Notes: a model not told the origin generated them from the letters alone. A stretch of 64,000 nucleotides of DNA from Trogon surrucura (GCA_020746105.1 CM036618.1:11602501-11666500); one strand, 5' to 3'; shown: positions 35,557 to 47,995, numbered from the stretch's first letter. Translations and numbers: made by a program.

Positions 35557-37814
35557 GCCCCCAGCAGGCATTTGGTGGTAATATAAATCCAAACTGAATC
35601 TGGTGGATTTAAGCCCAGCCTGACCTTCCCAGTACTTGCCTACAAACAGACATATACATTTATTGGGAAAGCTGAATAGAAACTTAAAATATGAAATTTT
35701 TGGAGGAGACCTGGCCTAGAACAAATCTGAGTCTGAGCATATATTATAGCTGAAATGTAAATGCTCTTGAGAGGAAAAAAAAAAGACAATAAACGAAAGA
35801 GGTAATGGAATGGAAACCGTGTTTCTCTGCCCAGGACGGAGCTGCCAACCTGAGCCCTGGCTGGTGTTCACACCAACACGCTGGTATCAGGAGAGCTACC
35901 TGCCACGTGAGGATCAGGCCTCACAGTCACCTTTTATTGAGACATTGATGGAGCACAGATAAAGCAGGGTTGAAGCTGTGGCTGCTACAGGCAAGAGAAA
36001 AGAAAATGAGCCAAGTATGTTGTCTTTGTATTATGTAGTAAACAGGAATGTGTTTTGCTGGCCTTATGGTAATCCAGACTTTGAACTCCTGTTCATTCCC
36101 TTTTCTCCCTCCCATGACATAAAATAATTCTTCAGGACTGTCCTCAAAATCCTCTGAGCTTGTTCTGTGCAACATTACACTGCTGGGGCTCCTAAAACTA
36201 TTGTGCAATAGAGTGAGATCACAGACTAGCTCAGTCCAGGTGGCTTGTGCTATCTTGCCTGCCCAATGGTGTGCTGCAGCTAAAACACTGAAAAACAATT
36301 CTTGTAGGGTTACAGCCATAACTATTAATAGCAGTAGGAAATTCAGACATGCAAGTGATCTTCCATAAGCAAGGAATCCATTGATATGGAGAAGTTTTCC
36401 ACTGATGTTTATAAATTCATTGATTCTGCTGTGGCTGCAGTTTGGGAAATCCAGCCTTTATTTGTCTTATGCGGTGTACAAACATGTATGGATGTGTTAA
36501 TCGTGTAGGCTGGTACAGGAGCAAGGACAACAGCAGTCTCGTGTTTTCAGATGTGATGTTTGGCCTCTGAATGTTAAATAGAAACCTGAACAATATTCAT
36601 GGATTTAACCTCTCAGCAGATTCACCACGATGTTCACATGAAAGGGTCTCTGACCTTCAGGAACCACCATCCCATGGTGGGATTTTCCTCTGAAGTGAGT
36701 CCCTGACCTTTTCCAAAATCTTGTGCTCAAAAGTTATCAACACGTGATGCCCAGAGAACAAACACTCTAGTTTCCTGTTTTTTTTCCTAAAAATGTTGGG
36801 AGCTGTTAAAGTGCTTTCACAGCCCTTTTATTTAAACCGAGCCTCTGGGAAAGGCAATATGAAAATGAGCCCGGTGTGCTTTGCTGCAGTGTGTCTGGAT
36901 CAGGATGTGTGAACAACCAGGATGGGACTCGAATCTGTAGCTTTGGTAATTCATCCAGCTTTTTAACCACCATGAAAATCACAGTGCAGCATAACATAAA
37001 AAGTGAGTGAGCTTGGTCAAAAATAAGGTTATTTGGGAGTTTCAGACAGTGGTCAGATGGCTGTATTTTATTCACTAAAATTAAAATAAGGAAGTATTTT
37101 AAAGCTTTGCATATGTATATGTGAATACACTGATGCAGGATGGGCAAGTGAGAAGACACACTGTGGTCACTAGAAATTATTTAGAACTTCCTAAGAGTGT
37201 GAAATCTGCTTTGGATGAAGGGGCAGGAGCACCAGGCTTCCAACCACAGCTTGGCAGCTCACGGGACAGTTTGCTTTCCTCCGGGGCTGCTTCACCTGTC
37301 CTGCTGACACTTTCATGATGTCTGGACCTACTCTTCACTGTTGACTACAGATAGTTAAAAGAGCCTGAAAATGTGCTTTGGGAGAGATTACTATGACCAC
37401 CCTCTATCACCAGGTCATTTTCTCTTGGCTTATGTGGCTATGAAGTAGAGGCAAAAAATGCCTTTAAAACAAGTTGTTTGGTCAGAGAGGATGAGCTGTG
37501 GTTGCAAAATGCCATGCACTATCTAGGTTGAGCTGAGACAAGAAGGTTGCATATGCCCAAGAGCTTAAGCATTTGCACTTGAAGGTAAAGCTATGACATG
37601 CAGTCACCCGGCAGCCTGGTGCTGGCATTTGCGCCTTGCCCCCAGATTATTCTCTGGGCTGTTTTTCTCTAGCAATGTCATCCCAGACTGATTAGAGACC
37701 AACCCCAAGCCAGACTGAGGATGGGACTGTGCCTGCAGGTCTAACCTGAGGGCCAGAAAATGAAGATTTGATGAGAAACTAGTTTCCTGTTTGCTTGATG
37801 AAATACAAATATAA
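35557..37814. other. Unique sequence, no gene supported
   Basis: Frames of up to 130 codons on the minus strand (36319-35927 and 37159-36806) have no known motif. No repeat tail was found. Confidence 0.5.
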
Positions 37815-37935
37815 AATTAAGATAAAACTTATCCACAGCCCCCTGGAGCTGTGTTGTGAGGATGCACCACTTAATGTTTGTGAAGTGATTTGGAAGTGAA
37901 AAAATGCTGTGATAATGCAAAGTTCTGTTCTATTA
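37815..37935 (+). repeat. MIR-like ancient SINE 3' part
   Basis: TGTGTTGTGAGGATGCACCA, then TTAATGTTTGTGAAGTGATT, then AAAATGCTGTGATAATGCAAAG. These follow the order of the 3' half of the MIR/CORE-SINE type: 'ttgtgaggat', 'taatgtttgtaaagcgctt', 'gctataaaaatgcaaag'. Divergence is high. The mirror image of the same text occurs at 47766-47880. Confidence 0.5.
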
Positions 37936-38675
37936 CCAAAAAAAACCAAAAAAAAACCCCCAAAAAACCTGATTGCTTCTTTCGTAAGGTAACAAAGTCC
38001 AGAAAAGCAGAGAGGAAATCAGCATGTCTCCAGATCTCTGGCAGAAGTCCTACCCCCACCTAGTGCGAGTGGCTCCTGCTCTGATAAAACATGATGCTGC
38101 AATCTTCTAGAAAGAGGGAAGTGACTTCAGGATCCCTGCAGAGTCACTGTTGTTATTTATACAGAGGGATGCTGCTGTATTCCCAAAACCAGGAGTTCAG
38201 GCCTGGATCCAGCTGCCATTGCAGTGGTTGATGTGGCTAGAGAAAAGTCTCCCCATCCCTTTATCAGTGCATTTGCAGTGTTTCTGACTCAAGGCCTCTA
38301 AGTGAATGTTTCTTCCACAGAGAAGGTGCCCAGTGCATTTTGAAAGGTGACAAAACTATATGACAGCAGAACAACCACTGCTCTTGCTTTTTTCAGAAGG
38401 GCTTGTGCTATGAGGATCAATGTATGAATACATTTGTGAGCCTATGTGACAAGGGACCATGAAAATCTCAGAGGAGCAAGACTATACATAGTGTCCATCA
38501 AGAGCTCTCCTGAAGAAAGCCAAATGTTTGATTTTATTGAAGGACCTCTGTAGGATATACCACCATGGGGACTGGTACACGCACAGTATGAGTGGCTTAT
38601 AGCTCCCCGTTGGAGATCTGTACTGAGTAATCTTGCTGTGCAATGAGGTAAAAAATATCAATGTGCAATGAAGTG
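37936..38675. other. Unique sequence with an A-rich tract
   Basis: CCAAAAAAAACC-type A runs lie at 37938-37970. No gene recognised. Confidence 0.5.
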
Positions 38676-39150
38676 CTGAAGTGTGTCCAGAGAAGGGCAG
38701 CAAAGCTAGTGAAGGGTCTGGAGAAAAAGTCTTATGAGGAGTGGCTGAGGGAACTGGGGTTGTTTAGCCTGGAGAAAAGGAGACTGAGGGGAGACTTTAT
38801 CACTTTCTACAACTACCTGAAAGGAGGTTGTAGTGAAGGGGGGATTCAGTCTCTTTTCCCAAGTAACAACTGATAAGACAAGAGGAAATGGCCTCAAGTT
38901 GCACTAGGGAAGGTTTAGATTGGATATTAGGGAAAATTTCTTCACCAAAAGGGTTGTCAAGCACTGGAACAGGCTGCCCCAGGAAATAGTGGAGTTATCA
39001 TCCCTGCAGGTGTTTAAAAGATGTGTAGATGAGGTAGGTCCTCAGGGACATGGTTTAGTGGTGGCCCTGGCTTTGCTACGTTAACAGTTGGACTCAAGGA
39101 CCTTAAAGGTCCTTTCCAAATTAAGTGATTTTACAATTCTATGATTCTGT
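38676..39150 (+). mobile_element. CR1 LINE 3' end, same lineage as the 35-kb copy
   Basis: The forward frame 38661-38873 reads [33 protein letters not shown] and FYNYLKGGC before a stop. The 3' region follows (AAGAGGAAATGGCCTCAAG, GGTTTAGATTGGATATTAGG, ATGGTTTAGTGGTGGCCC, TTAACAGTTGGACTC). The tail is CAATTCTATGATTCTGT. Confidence 0.94.
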
Positions 39151-40689
39151 CTTCCCATTTCCTCGTGTCCAATATCCAGTTGCCCACCATACAATTTGAA
39201 ATATATTTCTTGACTGAAGGGTTATTGTGGAGATCTACTGCAACCTCAGTGAGCACCTACGCATTGCTGGTTTGGCTTCGGGAGGGCCCTGTGTGTGCAT
39301 TCCACCCCACTTGCTCTCACCTTCTGCCACAGCTTACCACCTCTTCAGGCGTGCTGAGGCAGAAGAGCATGTTTTGTTTCAGGTGGGGATTCTTTCAGTG
39401 ATGCGGTGGGTAAGTGCAGCCTTGCAGCCACTGCCACCCTGGAGGACATAAGCAGGAGCCAGAGGATGGTGGGGCAGGAACTTTAAACATGGTTTGCTGC
39501 TGAAGGAAAGATGTCAGGTAGTGACCCTCTCATTTTTTTTTTCTCCTTTAGACTGGGTATAAAAACAGGCACGGGTTGATGAGGAGGAGAGGTGATGCAT
39601 TAAGGGAGTTTTAGTCAGTGGTGTGCTCGCTCTCGCCTTTTGAGCAAGGCAGTGCCCACAGGGCTGCTCATGAGATAACGCACTACACAGCCTGGTGTGA
39701 AGACCACAGTCTAACCCACAGTAGTGGAGTTATTGTGGACAGTGATGGCTTAGCCACCAGAAATGGCAACAAAAGTCAAGAAGCCTCCCTGCCAGTCCCA
39801 TCTACCCTGTGGGACTGGCAAGGCCCCATAAATAAACAAGTACAGGGCAAATAGAATATAATAATCAGCTCTGTCCCACAGCCCTTCTCTTTCATAAAAT
39901 GCTTTATTAAACACTCATATATAAAGCTGGGAAATCTGGGACAGCAATACTGACCCACCTCCTAGAATGTTGATTTCAGCATGGAACTTGGCCCCAATTC
40001 CTGATTTCAACTTGCACTTCATGTTCATCACCAGTTCATGCAGAACAAAAAGCCTCCCATCTTCCCTCCCTCCCCATACCATTAATAAGAGGCAAAACAG
40101 CTTTTTAGGAAAGCTGCGTAATTCCTACCTGAAATTCTCTGAGGTGACGGTTCTTTTTGGTTCCTCCAAGCTATTTTTTTACAGTTTCTTAAGCCGCAGA
40201 TGAGAAGAAAGAAAAAAAAAAAGCACAACAAAAATCCAATTAAGGAAAAGCCTTGGGAAAGACAAAGTGCTTGTTGTTTAAACGTGAGCTATAAAGGGAG
40301 CCAGAAAAGGTGGGTTAAATGCAGAGCCTAAATATCCAGCAGCCATAGTTGTTATCTGAACCTCTGCGCCATTAGCGATGCTGCAATACTGGTTTGGGTT
40401 TTCCCCTCCGTTCTCCAGGTTCAGCGTATGAGCAGGTCTCCACAAGCTCCTTGCTCATTGGTTTGATATCATGGTAAATAAAACTCTGTTAAGAAAAGAA
40501 GAGAGGCAAAGTAGTGATCTCAGAGCTCTGGAGAAAAATCTTGGCTCCGAGTTATTCTACATGGGGGCAAATTCATTAGGTGCCAAGAAAAAAAAAAAAT
40601 ACAGCCCCAAAACAACAGCCTTGTTTTCATTTCCACCCATTCCAAATGATCACTAGTCTCCAGGCTGAGCTAGTAATTTTAAAGAGAAC
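39151..40689. other. Unique sequence, no gene supported
   Basis: Short frames only. A-rich runs lie at 40210-40222 and 40588-40601. Confidence 0.5.
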
Positions 40690-40967
40690 TTCTTATTCAG
40701 TGATGTCCAATAACAGGACAAGGGGAACAGATACAAGCTGGAACATAGGAAGTTCCAAAAAAACATTAGGAAAATCTTTTTCACTGTGAGGGTGACAGAG
40801 CCCTGGAACAGGTTGCCCAGGGAGGAGGTGTCTCTTTGGAGACATTCAAAACGCTCCTGGACGCCTTCCTGTGTGACCTACTCTGGGTAATCCTGCTCTG
40901 GCAGGGGGGCTGGACTAGATGATCCTTTGAGGTCCTTTCCAACCCCTGACATTCTGTGATTCTGTGA
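40690..40967 (+). mobile_element. CR1 LINE 3' end
   Basis: It starts at TTATTCAGTGATGTCCAATA and runs through GACAAGGGGAACAGATAC, CCCTGGAACAGGTTGCCCAG and GTAATCCTGCTCTGGCAGGG. It ends in ATTCTGTGATTCTGTG. A short deletion relative to the 34-kb copy removes the 'ttgtggagtctccttct' stretch around 40825. Confidence 0.94.
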
Positions 40968-41780
40968 GCCACAAGCAGTGGCTGCAGGGGGACAGCACAG
41001 CTTCACTTTATTTAGGATGTTTCACTTTACAGTAAAATGACCGTTCCTTGACTGTTGCAAAACCTACGTGACTAAAATACACCATAAGTGATATATAGTG
41101 CACCAGGATTTCCTTGTACTCCATTAGACACAGATGACCTGTAATCCCCTCACCCCATTTGCCCATGGGAAATGAAATGAGATCAATAATTAGAAAAAGG
41201 AGCAAGAGGACGAGTGTGAAAGCAGAAGGCACCCACTGTTCATTCCTTTTGTTGAAGGCTCTATCTCTGAATCTTTGACTTGTAAGTTTTAAACTATGCT
41301 GGAGAGCTTCAATCTTTTTCAGTTTGCTGGCCTTAGTGGAAGGAAAAATTCTGCTTTAGTAATTTAAAATAACTGTAACAAACTTGTTTTCTCAGATGCC
41401 TGCACAGATGACAAAGGCCAAAGACTGAGCACTGCTGACCTCCTGGGTAAAACACAGCCATGGCTGTATGGGAAGGACAAGTGACCGAATCTGCAACCAG
41501 AAAAGGCCAGAAAATACACCAGCTCACTCTGTGGACTAAACTCTGCCAGTGACTCCAAAGGAGAGCACCTCTCTACCAAGGGCAGTATTGGGCCCTGTCT
41601 ATTTGCTTAATTAGAGAGTTTTCCTCCTTCCCAAGCAATCAGGATAGATTTGGTTTTTGTCTGCACCTCTCTCTGGTCTATCTAGCCCCAATATGGTGGG
41701 AATGCTTTTCTCCTGCTGCTCGAAAACACGGGGCACAGAGGGATCCCTGTCTTTGACAGGGAAAACAGGGGAAGTTGGTG

Positions 41781-41782
<2 letters not shown>
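40968..41782. other. Unique sequence
   Basis: No gene or repeat recognised. Confidence 0.5.

Positions 41783-41813
<31 letters not shown>
41783..41813 (+). repeat. (TG)15 dinucleotide microsatellite
   Basis: A perfect TG run of about 15.5 units is followed by ATGTATACACATAT. The alternating purine-pyrimidine sequence could adopt Z-DNA. Confidence 0.97.
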
Positions 41814-41817
<4 letters not shown>

Positions 41818-42794
41818 ATACACATATCACCTCAGCTGGAATTTACGAGGCACTGACAGCTCTTAGTTCAAATTGAAGTAGCTCAGGTATATGCAGGGAT
41901 CTGTTTGTATATGTTAGCCAAGAAAGTATGCTTGTAGATATATATACAGAATATGCATGTATGGCTGTATATTCAAGGTGATGTACTTCCATATGAATTC
42001 ATTTATCTTGAGAGGCAGTCAAGGAGCAGTCTCTGGAGCAGATTTCTGTTGGAAAGACTCGGGCCAAGAGTGATCTCCCTTTGGTCATTTAACAAGTGGT
42101 GAGGTCAGACTGAGATCTCTGAGGCTTTGAACATTTAGGCTTCTCCCTTTTCCACTCTATTTGCCTTACTTTCTCGTACTACACAAAAGATGAGATACTC
42201 TGATAAAAGCGCTTCCTGTGAGAGAGCGTGATGCAAATTTCACAAGTGGATACCCCATGAAACATAGCGAAAGTCCCCTCACAAGTCTTCATATAACCAA
42301 AATGATAGCAGAAGTAGAGGCAGGAGAGAAGCAGGGTCAGACGGGTGAAGTGGAGAGGGAAGTTGTAAACTTCCTTTTGTATTATCTGTGCCCAACTCCT
42401 ACAGCCTCTGAATCACAACTCTGTGTATAAATAACTCACAGTCATCTGCAGGAAATCACCACAATTGTAATAATTGTCCTTTTTACTCAAGAATTTGCAG
42501 GGTTAAGCTATTAGTGGCACAATGTATTTGTACATATCCAAATTATACCTCTATGATGTGGGATATAGTTCCTCTAATCTAATTTAACTCTTGGACATCT
42601 CTTGAATGTAGCCAGGGAGAAAACCTAACGCAACAAACCAGACCTTTATTCACAAGGGAGAGAAAAACTCATCATTGCTTCAGACCCGAGACCGAATATA
42701 TCTAATTCAACCACAAATTGCTGGCCTGAGCAGAGTTTGTGGCACAGCCAAGAAGACTAATTCCTTCCCTTGCAGGAATTAGCATGTTAAACTC
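41814..42794. other. Unique sequence
   Basis: No gene was seen. An AT-rich stretch lies at 41930-41960. Confidence 0.5.
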
Positions 42795-42862
42795 CATGAC
42801 CTGGGTTACACAGGAGGTCAGATTAGATTATCGCTGTCCCAAATTCTGGTCTTGGAAATCAG
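42795..42862 (+). mobile_element. Very old CR1-type 3' terminus
   Basis: TTACACAGGAGGTCAGATTA, GATTATCGCTGTCCC and TTCTGGTCTTGGAAATCA follow the 'caggaggtcagactagatgatcat…gtcccttctggccttgga' ending of ancient amniote CR1 families. Only this terminus is recognisable. Confidence 0.6.
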
Positions 42863-44029
42863 TTTGCAGTGCCCATCTGGCTTCAATCCCAGGTAAACAT
42901 CAAGAAAAAAATGTCAGCGTGCGGTTAGGGCATCTGGCTGCTGTGTGCTGTGGTGGAAAGACTCTCATTGCTGTCAGTAAGGAGGCAGCAGACCTTCCTG
43001 AAAACGAGAGACAAGAAGAACTTCAGCGGATGTGAGGGGGGTTTTTAGGGTCAGCATTGGTCAACAAGGGACTCCCCACCACACTCTGTGTTTGCATGCA
43101 GGCAGTTCTCACTGCTGGATGCCCAAATGCCCTGAACTTGGTTAAATACAGAGAAGCTCCCTGGTGGCACGGTGAGTCCCAGAGATGCCAAGCACTGGCA
43201 GTGGGCAATGCTGCCTGTTTGTTCTATTCCTGGCCTCTCTCCTGGTCAATCTGGTTCCTGCTGGAGAAGGCGATGCCACCTTGCCCAGTGTGGCCATTCA
43301 AGTAGCCTCTGCTGTGCCCAGGGCCTGGCAGAACAAGCCCCAGAGAGAGACCAAACAAACCCCACAGCCTGTCTTCTCTCATTGCCACAGCCAGCCCTCA
43401 GCAAACAGATCAGGAATGGTGTCTTCCCATCTCATGGCTCCCCACAGCCTCACCAGCCCCACGCATCGAAGGCCCCTATGTGGCAAGAGGAAGCAGCTCT
43501 CTCCAATCAACCCAAGGAGAACTTGGTTTCTCCAAGAGCTGTGTGAACATCTGCTCAGTAGCTCCTCACCTTCTGACACAGGTAGAAGTGCCTGTTTCCC
43601 TGTTGTGTTTGTGCTCCGTTACAACTCACGTTTATGCCTAAAGCCACAGGATCCCTTTTTAGCTCCTCCTGTGTGAAATGCTCAGGCAGGTGGTACCAGC
43701 AGGGCTTGGAACTCCCTTCTGAGGTGCCATGAAACTGCAGAGTGATTGACTCCCTCCAGAGCAACCTGCCTGCTCCTGATTACCAAACACTCACCTCCGT
43801 CCACTTGTCTTTTCCCCACGCCTGGAAGGACGGTGAATTAACAGCAGGGCTGTGACTAACGGCAGCGTGAGCAAGCAAGGAAGCCATTGGCCGTCTAACT
43901 CAGTTGAATCAGAAGGAGCAGGGGAAAGATGAAAAAAAAAAAGCTATCTGAACAAATGCTAATCGCTTGCAAGCCACAACATGAACAGCCAGGCGTATTA
44001 GTGACTCACAGGTGAAATGTGTGACGGTG
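42863..44029. other. Unique GC-richer sequence with many chance frames
   Basis: Frames on both strands overlap because stops are scarce here. The one at 43185-43676 is listed separately because its N-terminus looks like a signal peptide. Confidence 0.45.
43185..43676 (+). other. Open frame with signal-peptide-like start, unproven
   Basis: The frame encodes 163 residues. After a short N-terminus comes CCLFVLFLASLLVNLVPAGEG, a convincing hydrophobic core with a small-residue cleavage-like end near residue 27. The rest is Ser/Pro/Gln-rich with several cysteines and basic residues (KRKQ, NPRR), and no domain I recognise. There are no TATA-type elements, splice pairs or close poly(A) signals. It overlaps other frames in a stop-poor region, so a chance frame is the more likely explanation. 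Confidence 0.12.
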
Positions 44030-44130
44030 ACTTTGGTGAGCAGCGGGAAGGGCTTCGTGCCCGGCCAGCGGGAGGGGAGGGTGTGCGGCGGGGCCAGGAG
44101 CGTGGCCAGCCAAGTGGTTCCCACGCACAC
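44030..44130. other. Small CpG- and G-rich patch
   Basis: About eight CpG dinucleotides occur in roughly 95 bp, far above the surroundings. G runs at 44070-44093 (GGG A GGGG A GGG, then an 8-base loop, then GGGG) nearly fit a G-quadruplex. It is too short to be a classic CpG island. Confidence 0.5.
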
Positions 44131-47100
44131 TCCTCCTCTCCATGCGCTATGAAATGTGGTCGGAAGATAAAGCATGGAGGCAGAAGGAAATTCCTAGGAG
44201 GAAAGTGAAACAGAAGAACAAAACAACATGGTAATTTCTCGCCTGCAAAGAGCAGTATTTCCATGTGCGGGCTTGCTCCACCTGCGATTTTACATGTGTA
44301 CAGTGATTGCTGATATATGCCTCTGGTAAGAAGCTTGATCTGTCTCAGGAAAATCCCTTCCTTGTTAATTTATTATTTGATATATATGTAAAGCAGAATA
44401 CAGTATAGCCTCAATCCACAGAGACTCATACCTTCAGGGCTGCGGGTAAAGCAAAGAATACATGGGAGACGAGCTAGAGAGAGAAGTAAGCTAACAGCTG
44501 AGCACCCTGGGTTCAGAGCAGTCACTGGTGTTATTCCTGCTGTGATTACCAGCACCGTGGTAGCACCCACAGGCTCAGCTGTGCATGGTGCTTCACCTAC
44601 ACACAGTAGGTACCTGCTGTTGGGCATCCCTCAGCCCTGCAGCCCTACTGCTGGACAAACACACAAAAATCCAGCCTAGAGATTTTCAGGGAAGGGTAAC
44701 AGGAGCCAGGCCCTTTGATGGTGCTGAGTTGGGTAAATCCCTCTGTGAGTCCCTCCGCCTGGACTCTGCTGCAGGAGAGCCTTTCTGAAGGAGTGTTGCC
44801 CATCCAAGGGTCCGTACGCTCCAGACCTCACCTCGATAAGGCATTTGTGCATGCCCAAAATAAACCGCTCTGTAATGAAAAAATTATTGTTTGCAAGCAG
44901 TGACCACACAGCCTGCCATGAATGGACACTGTGCCATCCAGTCGTGGGACGAGGCACAGGCTGCCGATGGAATTTCAGTCAGCTGCACTGACCTGCAGGT
45001 ACCTGCCGGGGCACCGACCCCGCGCCCAGCCCCGGGGTGCTTGGTGCCCCGAAAAAATAGAGCAAAGAGTTGCAGATGACGCAAACTGCCAAACGCAGAT
45101 TACAAAAGAAATGGGAGGCGCAAACAAACCCTGAAATAATACAGTAGCGTTGCAAACAACGGCCCAGAGCTCCCGCAGCCAAATTGTTCTCTGGGTGTTG
45201 TCATAGCCAAAAAAGCAAAAAAGGTAGGAGCTTGGAAGAGATCATTCTCCACCAGCTCCTGCAGAGGAGGCACAGCCCCTGTCCCGGCTTTCCAGAGCAC
45301 GCAGCCCTTCTGCCAGTGCCGGCACACGTGATGAGCTTTACATCCAGCAAGCTGTGATTGCAACACAATGACTTGCAGTGTATTAAAATTTAGCAAGTAA
45401 TTAAATTATTTGCCGAATCAGGTCCTAACTTGAGACAACGTCAGTCTAGCAGAGAAAGCAAAGGGGGGCAGAGGAGAAAGGCAGGAGCACTTCGGATGTG
45501 TTGTAAAACAAACCAACAGCACGTCCAACTTGATGGTTACCCGTCTGGGTGTTTTTTCAGACATACCAGCTGAGGTAAACACCAGAAGCCCAGGGATACC
45601 GAGAGCCCACCACAGGCCCACAGGATGACGAGCCTCCTGTCTGGTTCTCATGCATCCACAACCTCTTCTCCCCAGTCAGCACGTGGTGTGCCGCAATGCC
45701 TCTCGGCAGCCCAGCCCCTGGGGGGTTTTGCGATGCGTCGGCATGACCCAGCCTAGAAACCTGCATGTGCTGGGCCGTCCCATGTGCCAAGACTGCCAAG
45801 ACAAGCACACGGTGCCTGCAGCCCCCTGCTCCCCTGCTTACAGCCTGCCTGTGATATTTTCCAGCAGTTCAGCACATCTTCTGTTGTTTATCCTGCTGAC
45901 TTTTGTACAAAACACAACCTCTGACCTTTGCAGCAAAGAGAATGCTGGCACAGAGCAGGTGCCTCCTCACCAGCTCCCGCAGCACCTTTGGGTGCTAAAC
46001 AGCTTTGCGTACACCTTGCTCATGACTGACTCCCTGCAGGGGGAACTTTTCTTCTGGATGTGTGACTTTTAGTCCATGCTATCTCGTGCAGATGCTTCAG
46101 AGGTGTTGTAAAAGATGTGCAAAAGCCTTTCACAGACTCTTTTTCTGTGTGTTAATGAGTTACCATGACCCTGCTTTCCACACCAGTTCCTCTCAGGCAG
46201 CATAATTTGTGCACCTCCAGCACCTCTATCACAAATATATACTTGTTTTTATAGCAAAGACATCAAGCCTTCTTCCATCCTAGTGTGAAGATGAAAAGTA
46301 CTGACTGTCCTCCTTTCCTCAGTCTTGCCTCTGGCCTCTCCACCGTCATGATATGATAACAAGAACCTCTCTTAGCACAGCTCCAGTGCTCTGAAATGTC
46401 TTTTACCTCCCAAGTGTGTGCCCTTCTAATTTTTCCCCTCCCTGAAAGATTCTCCTTTTTTTTTTCTAAATTGTGGGTTAGAGTGAGGCAGGCCCTGGGA
46501 CAAATGGGTAGGAGCATATTGGGAAGGTGCAAGACTCTTCCTTATTATAATTTCCACGGGGCAGATGACAACTCCAATCCTGGCCTGGCCATGCCTGGCA
46601 GACATCAGAGAAGCTTGGGAGGAAGAGAGATTGCTCCCTCTCCACGATGAAACGGGGCTGCAAGACCTTGTGTCAAATGAGGTTGTCGCTAATGCGAGCT
46701 GTATCTGGGGCAGCCGTAATGAAAACTGCGCTGAGCACTGAGCCTCTGGTGCCACCGAAGTGCTCTGCCTTCCCCAAACTTCCTGGGAAATGTTTTGAAC
46801 TTTATTTTTTAAAGTGCAATTAATCACGGAGCAGAGCTTGAAATCAGTCCAAGTGCAATAAAAGCACCCGAGCAGAGCCTGCTCAGCCCAGCGAGCATTG
46901 TTTGCCACGGCCTGACTTCAGGCATCAGGAAACTTCCAGATGTGTTAACTTTGCAGCTCCTGGCTCCTGCAGGAATCTTAACTGCTACCATCTGTACAGG
47001 GGAAAGGCTTCAGAAAAGCAGCTCTCCCTCTCCCTTTTCTTACATTCCTCGGAGCACCATTACCTTGTGGCTTCTGCAATTTCTGCTGGCTTCACCCCTG

Positions 47101-47765
47101 TCTGTTGAAGGCTGCACCTTGTGAAGGTGCCATTTCTTTCTGCCTGTGTCCTTCGGCAGGGAGCATCTTGGAGGAGCCCCTCCGCCGGGCAGAGGACAGG
47201 CCCCCTCCATCTGCTCCTGTTCTGCATGTGGTTTACAACACGCTACAGGAAGGCATTTTCTCACGCTATTAAGTTTTCACTAGATGCGGAGGGGGATCAG
47301 GAATGCCTCGGATGGCATAAAAAATTCCCTTCTCGGTTTGGTTATTAGGATTTAGCGGTGGCAGAAGGCAAAATTGTAACCTCCGTGAAATCGAGCCTGC
47401 TGCTCTGCCACAGGCAGGGGGTGCACACTGTCCCCCTTCCAGGTATACTCAGATACCTCCTGGAACAGCCTCGAAAGCCCCTTCAGCTGCCCCTCAGGCA
47501 TCCAGCCAAAGGAGTAAGCTGCAACTCTGTAAGCTCCCATGTTTGTGCCCAGAGTTTATGGATCAGGCAGCTTTGGGAGTGAAAATTCCAAACCAGTACT
47601 CCCCACTTAGCTGCTGCCTTTGGGAAGTTCTCCCTCTCTCAGTTCAGCTTTTATTTTTTTCAAGAAGATGTTGCTTTTTGCTATATGTTTGTTAGCTTTT
47701 TCCCAAAGGCTTTCAAGTAGCAACACACACAAACTCCATAAGATGGTCTTGTTATTTGTAATCAC
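44131..47765. other. Unique sequence, no gene supported
   Basis: A second GC-rich spot lies at about 45000-45055. The stretch 46700-46870 has a conserved-element look and is listed separately. Frames of up to 160 codons (46908-46426 minus) lack known motifs. Confidence 0.5.
46700..46875. promoter_or_regulatory. Possible conserved non-coding element
   Basis: The text is complex and non-repetitive, with AGTGCAATTAATCACGG (homeobox-like AATTAATC), AAGTGCAATAAAAGC and a TTTTGAACTTTATTTTTTAAAG stretch. It lies outside any recognisable repeat. The call rests on texture alone. Confidence 0.18.
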
Positions 47766-47995
47766 ACTTAACACTTATAGAGCACTCCGTGAATCAAAAG
47801 CTCCTCACAAACATAAATAAATTGTCCTTTGCAAGACCCAGAGGATGGAGGGGAGCAGGAGCTTCAGGCTCTGTTTTGCAGATGGGGAGGCTACCAGACT
47901 GAGAGGTTCATTGCTTTGCCCAGGGCCACACAAGGGGTTAGTAGCACAGCTGGGATCAGGCAGCTCTGGCTCTTTGACTGTGCTCAAACCACCAA
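47766..47995 (-). repeat. MIR-like (CORE-SINE) element, reverse orientation
   Basis: Plus-strand text in order: ACTTAACACTTATAGAGCAC, CTCACAAACATAAATAAATT, TTTGCAGATGGGGAGGCT, CTGAGAGGTTCATTGCTTTG, CCCAGGGCCACACAAGG, AGCACAGCTGGGATCAGG. This is the reverse complement of the MIR body and tail (…tacagatggggaaactgag…cttgcccaaggtcacacag…gagctgggat…). Identity is partial but runs in order over about 230 bp, so chance is unlikely. The family name is from memory of the consensus. Confidence 0.7.

Noticed and set aside
35344..35592. Frames with poly-Pro or poly-Gly runs
   Set aside because: Caused by the C homopolymer at 35534-35556.
41611..41866. Frames with repeated Thr-His or Val-Cys
   Set aside because: Produced by the (TG)n microsatellite at 41783-41813.
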